Below are positions 56,238 to 64,000 of a stretch of 64,000 nucleotides of DNA, piece after piece. Under the pieces are notes generated by a model that was not told where the DNA came from, did no database searches, and saw only the letters and a program-made list of their open reading frames with translations. The translations under genes and the position numbers were made by a program. The stretch comes from Rhodobacteraceae bacterium MED-G08 (GTDB taxonomy: Bacteria; Pseudomonadota; Alphaproteobacteria; Rhodobacterales; Rhodobacteraceae), in NCBI GenBank assembly GCA_002457055.1, contig NTKT01000002.1, positions 150,856 to 214,855 on the forward strand, written 5' to 3'. The stretch's first letter is position 1; every line of letters begins with the position of its first letter.

Positions 56238-58163
56238 TTAAACACGAGACAAGCGAATTATATCTGCAGGTTTCATTTCTCCAATTTTGGTTTGTACAAC
56301 TTTATTATTGTAATTGAACCAAAACTCTTCGTTTTCGGTAGACCTTCTTCGTATACCATCTGGCATTAGAAGAAAATCAAGCTTAATCTCCTTGAATAAT
56401 TTTTGATAAAATGCAGTTAACCCCTCTTGGTCAATCATCGAAGCCAAGTAAATGATTCCGGACTCCTCTTTAGTTGCAATTACTTGACCATTTTTCAACT
56501 TCAAATATGGACTAGCATTATTATCAAGTTTAATAGTCTCAATATACCGACCTGCTCTACCTACAGGATCAATCTCCAGAGAAACATTTGATGGCAGAGT
56601 TTCTACTCTTAAAATTCGAGATTTTACAAGATTGATTTGGGGAGGTAGATTTTTTGGTATTTGCATATTTCCAACTCGGGCACCGGTTCGAGGGCCGAAA
56701 ACAAGCGTTGCCATAGCTTTGGAGATACGTGAGATTAAATCACTGGAAATGTGAATAGCCCCCACTACTGATATCAACTTATATCCAGAAAAATCTTTGG
56801 TATTTTTATGTACAAAATCAACATTTAAGCCTAAGCGCCGAAAGGTCCTATAGTGATCCATAATTAGTTGAAAGTAATTAAGACCTTCCCCCATAGGCTG
56901 CACATTCCATGCAGCATCAGCATCATAATCAAAATAAATAGCCACCTCAGACAATCCATTAGAAATTTGTGGAGACGCGTCCAACTCTGCTTTTACTTGC
57001 CTGGCCTCAAAATAACCAGGTGCGGGAGCACTGTCTGGCTGTAACAGCCCTGAATGCATCTGCTCCTGAGCAAAAGGAACTTGACGCCATCGAAAATATG
57101 AAACGGTCTCAGCTCCATGAGCAAAGGCCTCCCATGTCCAAAGTCTGACCATTCCAGGCAAAGGTTCTGGGTTATACGGCGCCCAATTAACAGGACCAGG
57201 CTGTTGCTCCATGACCCACCACCGACCGCCACACACTGCTCTGTACAAATCGTGATGAAATGCCTGAAAATCAGGGTCACCCTGACGAAGAAAATTATTT
57301 TTTTCGGTTTCAGTTGCTCCAGCTCTATCAAGCAAAAACCCGAGTGGATAGCTATCCCAACTTGCTATATCTAGATCCTCGCCAACGTCAAAGTGATCAA
57401 AATCGGTAATACGGCCCATGAAATTATGGATAATTGGGGCCGATGAATATTCTCTTATAATTTGGGTTTGAATTCTATTGAAAGTAGTTACTTGTGAACT
57501 TGTAAATCTACGAAAAGCCAATGCATGGGCTGGGTTTGGTTCAGTAACAGTCAAATTTGGCAACGGTATCTCATCATACCCTTGGTACTCCATTGACCAG
57601 AAGACATTACCCCACTCCTCGTTCAATTTATTAACATCGTTGCCATAAATCTTTGCCAGCCAATTCTGAAAGGATTTTAATGCAGAAGATGAATATGAAA
57701 TGGTCGTATCATGACATCCGTATTCGTTGTCAGTTTGCCACGCTTGAATATACGGATTAGACCCGTAACGTTCTGCTAAGTTCCTTACAATTTCAGAACA
57801 CTGGTTTCTGTAACCTTCGTGCGAGAAACAGTAGTGTCTTCGCGACCCAAATCCCCTGGGTCGCCCGTCCGCGTCTAATGCTAACATATCTGGGTACTTT
57901 TTTATAACCCAGGTAGGTGGCGTAGCAGTTGGAGTTCCTAAAATTATGGACAAACCCGCTTGACCCAGTGTCTCTATTGCACGATCAAGCCATTCGAAGG
58001 AGAACTCATTTTCTTTGGGTTCTAATCTTGACCAAGAAAATTCACCAATACGAACCCACTTTAATCCTAAATTAATCATCTGCTCAGCATCAGTTTGCCA
58101 TAAGTCTTCTGGCCAATGCTCTGGATAATAGCAGGTGCCTAACTCGCGATTATTAGGTTTCAT
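56238..58163 (-). CDS. Beta-galactosidase, glycoside hydrolase family 42
   Basis: Hydrolyses terminal beta-galactosides. The TIM barrel begins GTCYYPEHWPEDLWQTDAE. The acid/base Glu147 is in WQTDNEYG and the nucleophile Glu319 in WWVMEQQPGP. The trimerisation and C-terminal domains follow, giving 641 residues, slightly short for the family. No signal peptide is seen, so it probably acts in the cytoplasm on imported galactosides. Its ATG overlaps the stop of the lactonase gene (ATGA). It is the last gene of the galactose operon. Confidence 0.93.
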   Translation of the reverse strand: MKPNNRELGTCYYPEHWPEDLWQTDAEQMINLGLKWVRIGEFSWSRLEPKENEFSFEWLDRAIETLGQAGLSIILGTPTATPPTWVIKKYPDMLALDADGRPRGFGSRRHYCFSHEGYRNQCSEIVRNLAERYGSNPYIQAWQTDNEYGCHDTTISYSSSALKSFQNWLAKIYGNDVNKLNEEWGNVFWSMEYQGYDEIPLPNLTVTEPNPAHALAFRRFTSSQVTTFNRIQTQIIREYSSAPIIHNFMGRITDFDHFDVGEDLDIASWDSYPLGFLLDRAGATETEKNNFLRQGDPDFQAFHHDLYRAVCGGRWWVMEQQPGPVNWAPYNPEPLPGMVRLWTWEAFAHGAETVSYFRWRQVPFAQEQMHSGLLQPDSAPAPGYFEARQVKAELDASPQISNGLSEVAIYFDYDADAAWNVQPMGEGLNYFQLIMDHYRTFRRLGLNVDFVHKNTKDFSGYKLISVVGAIHISSDLISRISKAMATLVFGPRTGARVGNMQIPKNLPPQINLVKSRILRVETLPSNVSLEIDPVGRAGRYIETIKLDNNASPYLKLKNGQVIATKEESGIIYLASMIDQEGLTAFYQKLFKEIKLDFLLMPDGIRRRSTENEEFWFNYNNKVVQTKIGEMKPADIIRLSRV

Positions 58164-59011
58164 AGCTTTACCTGGTGTTCTTCTTGTCCGACAAAATCAA
58201 CTTCAATTAAAAAAGTTTTTCCATCATTTGGGCTAGCATTTTCTAAATCTACAAAAGCTGATGTAGCAAATAAAGTACTCATATTTTTACCTCCCATAGC
58301 GGGACAGCTAATCTGCTTTGCGTCGAACTTGAGTTCACTTACAAAGCGGCCGTTTCTATCATATTGAGCAACCCTTGAAGCGCCCCACTGGGCGGACCAA
58401 AGATTGCCAGAGCGATCAATAATAGCACCGTCTGGATTTAAATTGTCTTCTCTAAGGTCGATAAAAACTTCGGGATCCGAACTAGGCCAGCCACTTTGGT
58501 CTAATGGAACTCGCATGATTTGCCTTTCTGGCGTATCACAAAAATATCCAAATTTTCTATCTGGCGAAAAGCAAATCGAATTAGATATTGTTATGTTTGG
58601 AAACAATTTGACTATTTCCCCCTCAAAGAGTCGATAAATTGAGCCAGCTTCGGGTTCAGCGGCGATTCCCATTGTACCAATCCAAAAGCCACCAAAGGGA
58701 TCTGCACGCCCATCATTAGATCTTGTAGACAAATTATTACTTTCAAGCTGACAGATTTGCTCACTCGAACCTGTTAAAATATTAAACAACCTTAAATCAG
58801 TAGCCGATGCTACAAGTAGCTTTTCATTGGATACCCACCCGGCTGCTGAAACAAAGCATTCAAATGTCCAAGACTTATGATTTGAGCCATCGGACATGTG
58901 CATTGTTCTATTAAGTATATCAAACCAGAATAGAGTTCGAAGTTTGGGGTGCCATAAGGGTCCCTCTCCCAGCATATTAATAGTATGATCGAATACTTTA
59001 GGTAATTTCAT
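58160..59011 (-). CDS. SMP-30/gluconolactonase-family lactonase
   Basis: Six-bladed beta-propeller hydrolase of about 284 residues, expected to open galactono-lactone to galactonate. Family motifs are LGEGPLWHP (first metal ligand Glu), SNDGRADPFGGFWIGTM, ISNSICFSPD and LNPDGAIIDRSGNLWSAQWG. I start at ATG 59011 (MKLPKVFDHTINML), which overlaps the end of dgoA by 14 bases; ATG 59020 is also possible. Neither has a strong Shine-Dalgarno. Confidence 0.88.
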   Translation of the reverse strand: MKLPKVFDHTINMLGEGPLWHPKLRTLFWFDILNRTMHMSDGSNHKSWTFECFVSAAGWVSNEKLLVASATDLRLFNILTGSSEQICQLESNNLSTRSNDGRADPFGGFWIGTMGIAAEPEAGSIYRLFEGEIVKLFPNITISNSICFSPDRKFGYFCDTPERQIMRVPLDQSGWPSSDPEVFIDLREDNLNPDGAIIDRSGNLWSAQWGASRVAQYDRNGRFVSELKFDAKQISCPAMGGKNMSTLFATSAFVDLENASPNDGKTFLIEVDFVGQEEHQVKL

Positions 59012-59612
59012 TGGAGGCATCGTCGTATGCTGACACAATTTTTTTTGCTTTTTTCCCAACAGAAGAGACGGTGTCACCTACTTTGTAAAGATAGTTTCCA
59101 ATACCAAAGCCAGTTACACCGCAAGCCAGCCAATCAGCAAAATTGCTAGGTTCGACACCTCCAACAGCATAAGTTGATAGACTTGGTGGCAGAACTGCTC
59201 GAAGGGCTTTAAAACCATCAACCCCCATAAGAAAAGCTGGAAACAATTTTATCCCATCAGATCCGCTGTCGATAGCACCAAAACATTCTGTAGCAGTGAA
59301 GCCACCAGGATAAGATCTCATTTTTAGCTTTTTTGTTTCTCTAATAACATCTACGTTAACATTAGGTGAAACAATCATCTTACCACCTGCGTTACAAACA
59401 CTAGCCACTTCATTTTTTCTAAGTACGGTACCAGCTCCAATTATAGCTTCGTCAGAAAAGCGATTTGCTAGGTTCTCTATACTTTCATATGCCTTTGGCG
59501 AGTTAAGAGGGACCTCAATTTTGGTAATTCCCGATAAAATTAATTCTTCAGCGATAGCCACCGCCTCGTGCGGTGCAACGCCCCTAAGAATTGCAATCAG
59601 TTCCCTTACCAT
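58998..59612 (-). CDS. dgoA: 2-dehydro-3-deoxy-6-phosphogalactonate aldolase
   Basis: Class I aldolase that splits KDPGal into pyruvate and glyceraldehyde 3-phosphate. The segment LIAILRGVAPHEAV, VPLNSP, GAGTVL, the Schiff-base Lys122 in DGIKLFPA and AVGGVEPSN follow E. coli DgoA closely. At 204 residues the length is normal. The ATG at 59612 directly follows the dgoK stop. KDPG specificity is less likely given dgoK next door. Confidence 0.93.
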   Translation of the reverse strand: MVRELIAILRGVAPHEAVAIAEELILSGITKIEVPLNSPKAYESIENLANRFSDEAIIGAGTVLRKNEVASVCNAGGKMIVSPNVNVDVIRETKKLKMRSYPGGFTATECFGAIDSGSDGIKLFPAFLMGVDGFKALRAVLPPSLSTYAVGGVEPSNFADWLACGVTGFGIGNYLYKVGDTVSSVGKKAKKIVSAYDDASNEIT

Positions 59613-60530
59613 TCAATGTCTCCCGCTAATTAAAGAAAAAGCCTGCGCCAACCCATTTAATGTACATTCCGTAGCATCTACCTGTTGTGCGAAAATTCCT
59701 TGACCCTCTAGAGCTGTTTTATAAATTTTTGATAAATTATTGTTACCCAAGATAACAACATTTTGCCCCAGCCAGTATGGTTTTGCGCCCGCCAATTCCG
59801 CACCTATTATATAACCAGATAATTTTGATCTAAGTTCTGATTGTTCCACCTGTTTTAAAAGATGATCAGCCCGCAGTTTAAAAAAGTCTGAAAAAATTTT
59901 TTGAGGGTTTGAGATACTTTCAGAAACTGCGCTTTTAAACTCTTTGTCATTCCAGTCATCGGATTTAACAGAATGCTTTAATACTGAGTATCTGGACACC
60001 AAATCAAATAGTTCGCCGGACATAAAAGTACGGAAACTTATCACTTCACCAGCACTAACATGGACCCACTTAGTATGAGTACCCGGTAAGCAGATTATAC
60101 CATCAAAATTTGAAAAAATTGACAAAAAACCCCTTATCTGGGTCTCTTCTCCTCTCATGACATCTGCGGGATTATCCTGCCTTAAACCACCTAGAATTCG
60201 AACATTAAGCCTATCATCACTGCAACGAACTTTTACATTATCAGCTTCTTGCATAAGATTGTAAGGAATGGACGCGTATGGAGCCTCCACCCAACCCTGT
60301 TTCGCACCTACCATTCCACAACATAAAATTGGAATGTTGGCATCTCCAACACCCCATTTTGATATTTTTTCAAGAAGCAACGGCTCGAATTCATTACTCG
60401 CAAGACCCAGCATACCATCATTCGATAAAATACTATCAAGGATCGCGTTGTTATTGTTCAAAGCCCATACTCTTAAATTGCTCGAACCCCAATCAATTGC
60501 TATCCAGTATAATTCCTTTAAAATTGTCAT
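59613..60530 (-). CDS. dgoK: 2-dehydro-3-deoxygalactonokinase
   Basis: Phosphorylates KDGal at O6 using ATP. The phosphate-1 motif is AIDWGSSNLRVWAL, with LPGTHTKWV and SFRTFMSGELFDL in the middle and GAELAGAKPYW near the end, as in DgoK. Length is 305 residues. The ATG overlaps the stop of the SDR gene (ATGA) and its own stop abuts dgoA, so all three are translationally linked. Confidence 0.92.
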   Translation of the reverse strand: MTILKELYWIAIDWGSSNLRVWALNNNNAILDSILSNDGMLGLASNEFEPLLLEKISKWGVGDANIPILCCGMVGAKQGWVEAPYASIPYNLMQEADNVKVRCSDDRLNVRILGGLRQDNPADVMRGEETQIRGFLSIFSNFDGIICLPGTHTKWVHVSAGEVISFRTFMSGELFDLVSRYSVLKHSVKSDDWNDKEFKSAVSESISNPQKIFSDFFKLRADHLLKQVEQSELRSKLSGYIIGAELAGAKPYWLGQNVVILGNNNLSKIYKTALEGQGIFAQQVDATECTLNGLAQAFSLISGRH

Positions 60531-61291
60531 CCAGTCATAACGACACCACCGTCAATAGCGATAAGCTGGCCAGTAATCATACTGCTAGATGAAGATGCAA
60601 GGAATAAGGTTCCACCTGCTATGTCATTTTCTTTAAGATGACTTTTTATACATTGACGATCTAAATGTGCTTTCAATCCATCTGGCGTAGCCCACTTATC
60701 TATCTGTTTTTTTGTTAAAACCCAGCCTGGAGCAATAGCATTTACCCTAATATTATCGCGACCGAATTCCCTTGCTAATGATCGTGTCATGCCCATTATG
60801 CCTGCGTTTGCAGTTGTATATGTTGGGTACCCTGAATTTCCCATCATGTAACTTATCGATGAAAAATTTATGATCGATCCCTGACCTTTAGCCCGCATTC
60901 CTGTTAACACGAATTGGCAAGTGAAAAAATACGACTTGAGGTTAATGGCTTGTGAATTATCCCAATATTCTTCTGTAACTTTAAGGGTCTCATGTCGATC
61001 ATCGTTCGCGGCGTTATTGACCAAAACCTCTACATCACCATGAACACTAGAAGCGGACTCAACGGCCCCTTTTAAGGCTTTTAAATCAGTTATATCACAT
61101 TTAATAAAGTATGGTCGCGAATTGAACTCCGCTTCAATTTCATCACAAAACTGTCTAGCATCTGACCTTTGAACAAAAGTTACTTTTGCTCCCTGCTGGA
61201 TAAAAGCCTTTGTTATTTCTGCGCCAATACCTGAGCCTCCACCGGTAACGAAGACACTTTTATTTTCTAGGTCCGAATAGTTAGCAGTCAT
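60527..61291 (-). CDS. SDR-family sugar dehydrogenase, probable D-galactose 1-dehydrogenase
   Basis: NAD(P)-dependent short-chain dehydrogenase of 254 residues. The cofactor loop is TGGGSGIG, and NNAANDDRH is a signature shared with Caulobacter D-xylose dehydrogenase. The active-site Ser is about residue 145 and Tyr158 is present. The Lys expected four residues after the Tyr is Asn162 (YTTANAG, codon AAC at 60808-60806). That is unusual for an active SDR. The operon makes it the natural galactose oxidiser. Start is ATG 61291, two bases after the dehydratase stop. Confidence 0.87.
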   Translation of the reverse strand: MTANYSDLENKSVFVTGGGSGIGAEITKAFIQQGAKVTFVQRSDARQFCDEIEAEFNSRPYFIKCDITDLKALKGAVESASSVHGDVEVLVNNAANDDRHETLKVTEEYWDNSQAINLKSYFFTCQFVLTGMRAKGQGSIINFSSISYMMGNSGYPTYTTANAGIMGMTRSLAREFGRDNIRVNAIAPGWVLTKKQIDKWATPDGLKAHLDRQCIKSHLKENDIAGGTLFLASSSSSMITGQLIAIDGGVVMTG

Positions 61292-61293
61292 AA

Positions 61294-63003
61294 TTAGTGG
61301 CTCTCCCGCTGTGGCACGCGCGTATCATTACCAACTAAGAAGTCCAGATCAGCTCCTTTATCAGCACCCAATACATGATCAATATACAACTTAATATACC
61401 CTCGCTCATAGTCGGGAAGTGGTGTTGACATGTAAGCGCTCCTTGCAAGTAGCTCGTCTTCATCAACTAACAGGTCAAGTCTACCTTCTTTTGCAGATAA
61501 AACGATCTCATCTCCTGTCTTTACTAAAGCCAATACACCACCAGCCGCCGCCTCAGGCGCAACGTGCAGAACCACAGTACCATAGGCAGTGCCCGACATT
61601 CTCGCATCAGATATTCTTACCATGTCACGAAGACCCTCTTTTACCAGCTTCGCAGGAATTGGCATATTGCCCACTTCTGCCATTCCCGGATACCCTTTCG
61701 GGCCACAGCCTTTTAGAACCAAAATAGTATCTTTGGTTACTGGCAAATCCTCATTGTTGATATTGGCTTTCATATCCTCAACATTTTCAAATACATACGC
61801 CGGCCCACGATGCTCAAGCAGTTCCGGTGTTGCAGCAGAGGGCTTTATAACTGCGCCCTCTGGAGCTAACGTACCCCTCAAAACTGTCAAACCTGCATCC
61901 CTTTTAATCGGATTTTTAAAAGAAAAAATTACATCTCTATTCCAACATTTGGCATCCCTATAATAATCCTCAAGATCAGACCCAAGAACGGTTTTCACTG
62001 GTTTAAGAAGATGAGAAATTTCCGCTAAGACAGCAGGAATCCCTCCCGCATAACAAAAATCTTCCATCAAGTATGAGCCTGACGGCATACAATTCACCAA
62101 CAACGGCACATGTTTGCCTAAATCAATATCATCTAAGCTCAGCTCTACTCCAACGCGACCAGCTATTGCCAATAAATGAACTACTGCATTTGATGATCCC
62201 CCTACTGCTGCATTAGTAATTATCGCGTTAATAAAGGCATCTCTGGTCAGAATTTCTGAGGGCTTTAAATCCTCATCAACCATTTCTACGATACGCTTTC
62301 CGGTTAGGTGGGCTAATGCCATGCGGCGAGCATCGACGGCTGGAAGCGCACCGTTAGCGGGAAGACTAAGCCCCATAGCCTCCACCAAGCTAGACATTGT
62401 AGAAGCGGTACCCATCGTCATACAAACCCCCTTAGATCTGCTCATACCACTTTCTGCGGCCATAAACTCAGATAGTGACATGTCTCCAGCACGTACGGCT
62501 TCGGAAAATTTCCATACATCAGTACCAGAACCTATATCTTTTCCTTGCCATTTGCCATTAAGCATCGGGCCAGAACTGACAACAATCGTTGGAAGATCGA
62601 CGGAGGCAGCGCCCATTAGTTGACCCGGAGTTGTCTTATCACATCCGCCCAAAAGAACGACACCATCAATACCATAAGCTCTTATACTCTCCTCTACATC
62701 CATAGCTAAAAGATTACGAAATAGCATAGCCGTCGGCTTCATTTGTGTCTCACCCAAAGACATAACCGGAAACTCGACTGGGAAACCTCCAGCTTCCCAG
62801 ACACCCCGTTTCACTCCTTCGGCAAGATCTCTTAAACTCGAGTTGCATGGCGTCAATTCAGACCAAGTATTACAAATACCAATTATTGGCCTGCCATCAA
62901 AAGCATGGTCTGGAAAACCTTGGTTTTTCATCCAAGACCGATGGATGAAACCATCGCGATCTTTATTTCCATACCATAAGCTGCTTCTGCGTTTCTTTGT
63001 CAT
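61294..63003 (-). CDS. IlvD/EDD-family sugar-acid dehydratase
   Basis: Fe-S dehydratase of 569 residues. Cluster-binding Cys are in GICNTWSELTPCN, GGCDKTTPGQ and GVCMTMGTAST, and the C-terminal DARMSGTAYGTVVLH is family-typical. It resembles L-arabinonate/D-galactonate dehydratases (AraC/ArbD-like) more than valine-pathway IlvD, and the neighbours dgoK and dgoA point to D-galactonate to KDGal. Substrate is therefore an inference from context. The next gene upstream, a permease, is 54 bases away on the same strand. Confidence 0.88.
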   Translation of the reverse strand: MTKKRRSSLWYGNKDRDGFIHRSWMKNQGFPDHAFDGRPIIGICNTWSELTPCNSSLRDLAEGVKRGVWEAGGFPVEFPVMSLGETQMKPTAMLFRNLLAMDVEESIRAYGIDGVVLLGGCDKTTPGQLMGAASVDLPTIVVSSGPMLNGKWQGKDIGSGTDVWKFSEAVRAGDMSLSEFMAAESGMSRSKGVCMTMGTASTMSSLVEAMGLSLPANGALPAVDARRMALAHLTGKRIVEMVDEDLKPSEILTRDAFINAIITNAAVGGSSNAVVHLLAIAGRVGVELSLDDIDLGKHVPLLVNCMPSGSYLMEDFCYAGGIPAVLAEISHLLKPVKTVLGSDLEDYYRDAKCWNRDVIFSFKNPIKRDAGLTVLRGTLAPEGAVIKPSAATPELLEHRGPAYVFENVEDMKANINNEDLPVTKDTILVLKGCGPKGYPGMAEVGNMPIPAKLVKEGLRDMVRISDARMSGTAYGTVVLHVAPEAAAGGVLALVKTGDEIVLSAKEGRLDLLVDEDELLARSAYMSTPLPDYERGYIKLYIDHVLGADKGADLDFLVGNDTRVPQRESH

Positions 63004-63057
63004 TTCTTACCTCAATAACTTACTTAGTATGTGGATTTATAGTTTGGAATTATACAC

Positions 63058-63984
63058 CTATTTTCTTAATGATGTCGAACCCGAACGTAGGGCAATCATG
63101 ACACCAGCGAAAGTAATACAAAGTATACCCAGTACTTGTAATGTGGCTATTGGTTGATCCATTAACAGCCAAGCGAACGAGGGACCAAAAATAAATACAG
63201 AATATTCATAAATGGATACGTATGAAGCATCACCTATCTGATAAGCCCTAAATATTAACCCAACACCAACGGTTGCCCCTACTGCTTGTAAAACTACCCA
63301 CCAAATAAAAGGGGACATTTCCCAAACCCATGTTCTTAGGATAAAACCATCAGCACCCAGAGGAGCATCAAATCCAAATGTTGACAAACAAAAGATTGCT
63401 ACGAAACCTATAAATGCTTGAATAACTAAGAGAGCAGCAAGCATGGATAGTGTCGTCTCCCCCATGCATAGCTGCCTTGTGGCGATTGATCCACAGGCAT
63501 AAAAAAACCCCCCAATAGCAGGTAATAAGCTAATATAGTTAAACTCCTCAGCAGTATTACCCAACACTAGTAAAATCCCCAAAAAGCCAATAAAAACTGC
63601 AATTACTCTTGTCGGCCCAATCGCCTGTCTTAAAAAAAATGCACTAATCAAAAGTACAAAAATCGGAGCTGTGAATAAACCTACCAAAGCGTCAGAAAAT
63701 GGAACAAATGCAAGGCTTCCAAAGTAAAAAAGCATGGACAATGCTGTTAAAAAACTGCGAAAATATACTGCCCACCATCTTACTGGCCTCAGCCTACCCA
63801 TCCCAAAGGCAGAAATAATTATCAGTATGGGAAGAGCCAGCCCTGCTCTTATTATTTGAAACTGCCATAAACTTGCGGTTTCAGCGATAACTACAATATA
63901 ATTATCTATGAAGCCAACAATCAACATCGCAAAAACCATAATTAGCCCGGCTTTACGATTATTTACTGGTATAAAATCACCCAT
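63058..63984 (-). CDS. EamA/DMT-family transporter
   Basis: A membrane protein of about 308 residues with ten hydrophobic helices in two EamA repeats (about 15-140 and 155-300). Family segments include LALPILIIISA, FSDALVGLFTAPIFVLLISAFF and the second-repeat AVGATVGVGLIFRAYQIGDASYVSIYEYSVFIFGP. DMT proteins move metabolites or nucleotide-sugar-like compounds; as first gene of the galactose operon it may carry a galactoside or export an intermediate. I use ATG 63984, and a TTG directly precedes it. Confidence 0.83.
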   Translation of the reverse strand: MGDFIPVNNRKAGLIMVFAMLIVGFIDNYIVVIAETASLWQFQIIRAGLALPILIIISAFGMGRLRPVRWWAVYFRSFLTALSMLFYFGSLAFVPFSDALVGLFTAPIFVLLISAFFLRQAIGPTRVIAVFIGFLGILLVLGNTAEEFNYISLLPAIGGFFYACGSIATRQLCMGETTLSMLAALLVIQAFIGFVAIFCLSTFGFDAPLGADGFILRTWVWEMSPFIWWVVLQAVGATVGVGLIFRAYQIGDASYVSIYEYSVFIFGPSFAWLLMDQPIATLQVLGILCITFAGVMIALRSGSTSLRK

Positions 63985-64000
63985 CAAGCGACGGTATAAC

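Noticed and set aside
1..64000. CRISPR arrays, insertion sequences, prophage or secretion loci
   Set aside because: No regularly spaced repeats, transposase, integrase or phage structural genes were found on either strand by reading.

Overview
The window looks like a chromosomal segment of an AT-rich marine alphaproteobacterium of the Rhodobacterales type. The evidence is gene order and family content: aroA-cmk-rpsA-ihfB-lapA-trpF-trpB, miaB-phoH-ybeY-corC-lnt-metK-trmB, fabA-fabB-fabI divergent from an Irr-type Fur regulator, and a Suv3-like helicase with hslR, fdxA and carD. A SAM/SAH-type riboswitch before metK is also a Rhodobacterales hallmark. I see no prophage, insertion sequence, integrase, rRNA or CRISPR array. 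Spacing is tight, with many 1-4 base overlaps, and many genes start with TTG behind a good Shine-Dalgarno.

Layout. Positions 1-2083 hold the 3' part of valS. 2134-8917 is a leftward unit for aromatic amino acid and translation functions, with a clear terminator after rpsA. 8966-16416 is leftward: miaB, phoH, ybeY, corC, lnt, then riboswitch-controlled metK and trmB. 16524-19086 is the fabA/fabB/fabI operon, divergent from irr. 19679-26335 is a rightward run of less standard catabolic genes: a quinone reductase-like MDR, a haloacid dehalogenase, a PLP dehydratase, an MFS transporter, a zinc alcohol dehydrogenase and an enolase-superfamily member. 26339-30116 holds a leftward acyl-CoA synthetase and an MsbA-like ABC exporter.

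30117-31749 is a loose region: a small ORF, an unexplained long hairpin, tRNA-Gly(TCC) and a frameshifted SRAP (YedK/HMCES) gene. 31795-35900 carries an esterase, lepA, a cytochrome b561, tRNA-His, a small protein and mmcB. A 6S RNA candidate sits before nusB-ribH-ribB. Then come rlmB, tRNA-Tyr, a sulfhydrylase (metY/Z type), a proline/arginine-rich membrane protein, carD, fdxA, hslR and the helicase. 46919-55230 has an SCP2 protein, hydrolases, pepF, a glutathione peroxidase, thrS, an ArsC-like protein and a cold-shock gene, followed by metR.

56238-63984 is the most coherent metabolic island. It is a leftward operon encoding a DMT permease, an IlvD/EDD sugar-acid dehydratase, an SDR sugar dehydrogenase, DgoK, DgoA, an SMP-30 lactonase and a GH42 beta-galactosidase. 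Together these form a complete oxidative (De Ley-Doudoroff) route from galactosides to pyruvate and glyceraldehyde 3-phosphate. Its dehydrogenase carries Asn where the SDR catalytic Lys is expected.

I found no convincing wholly new system. The best leads are the Lys-to-Asn dehydrogenase in the galactose operon, the unexplained hairpin beside tRNA-Gly, the A8-tract frameshift in the SRAP gene, and the enolase-superfamily protein that appears to lack a canonical metal-ligand Asp.
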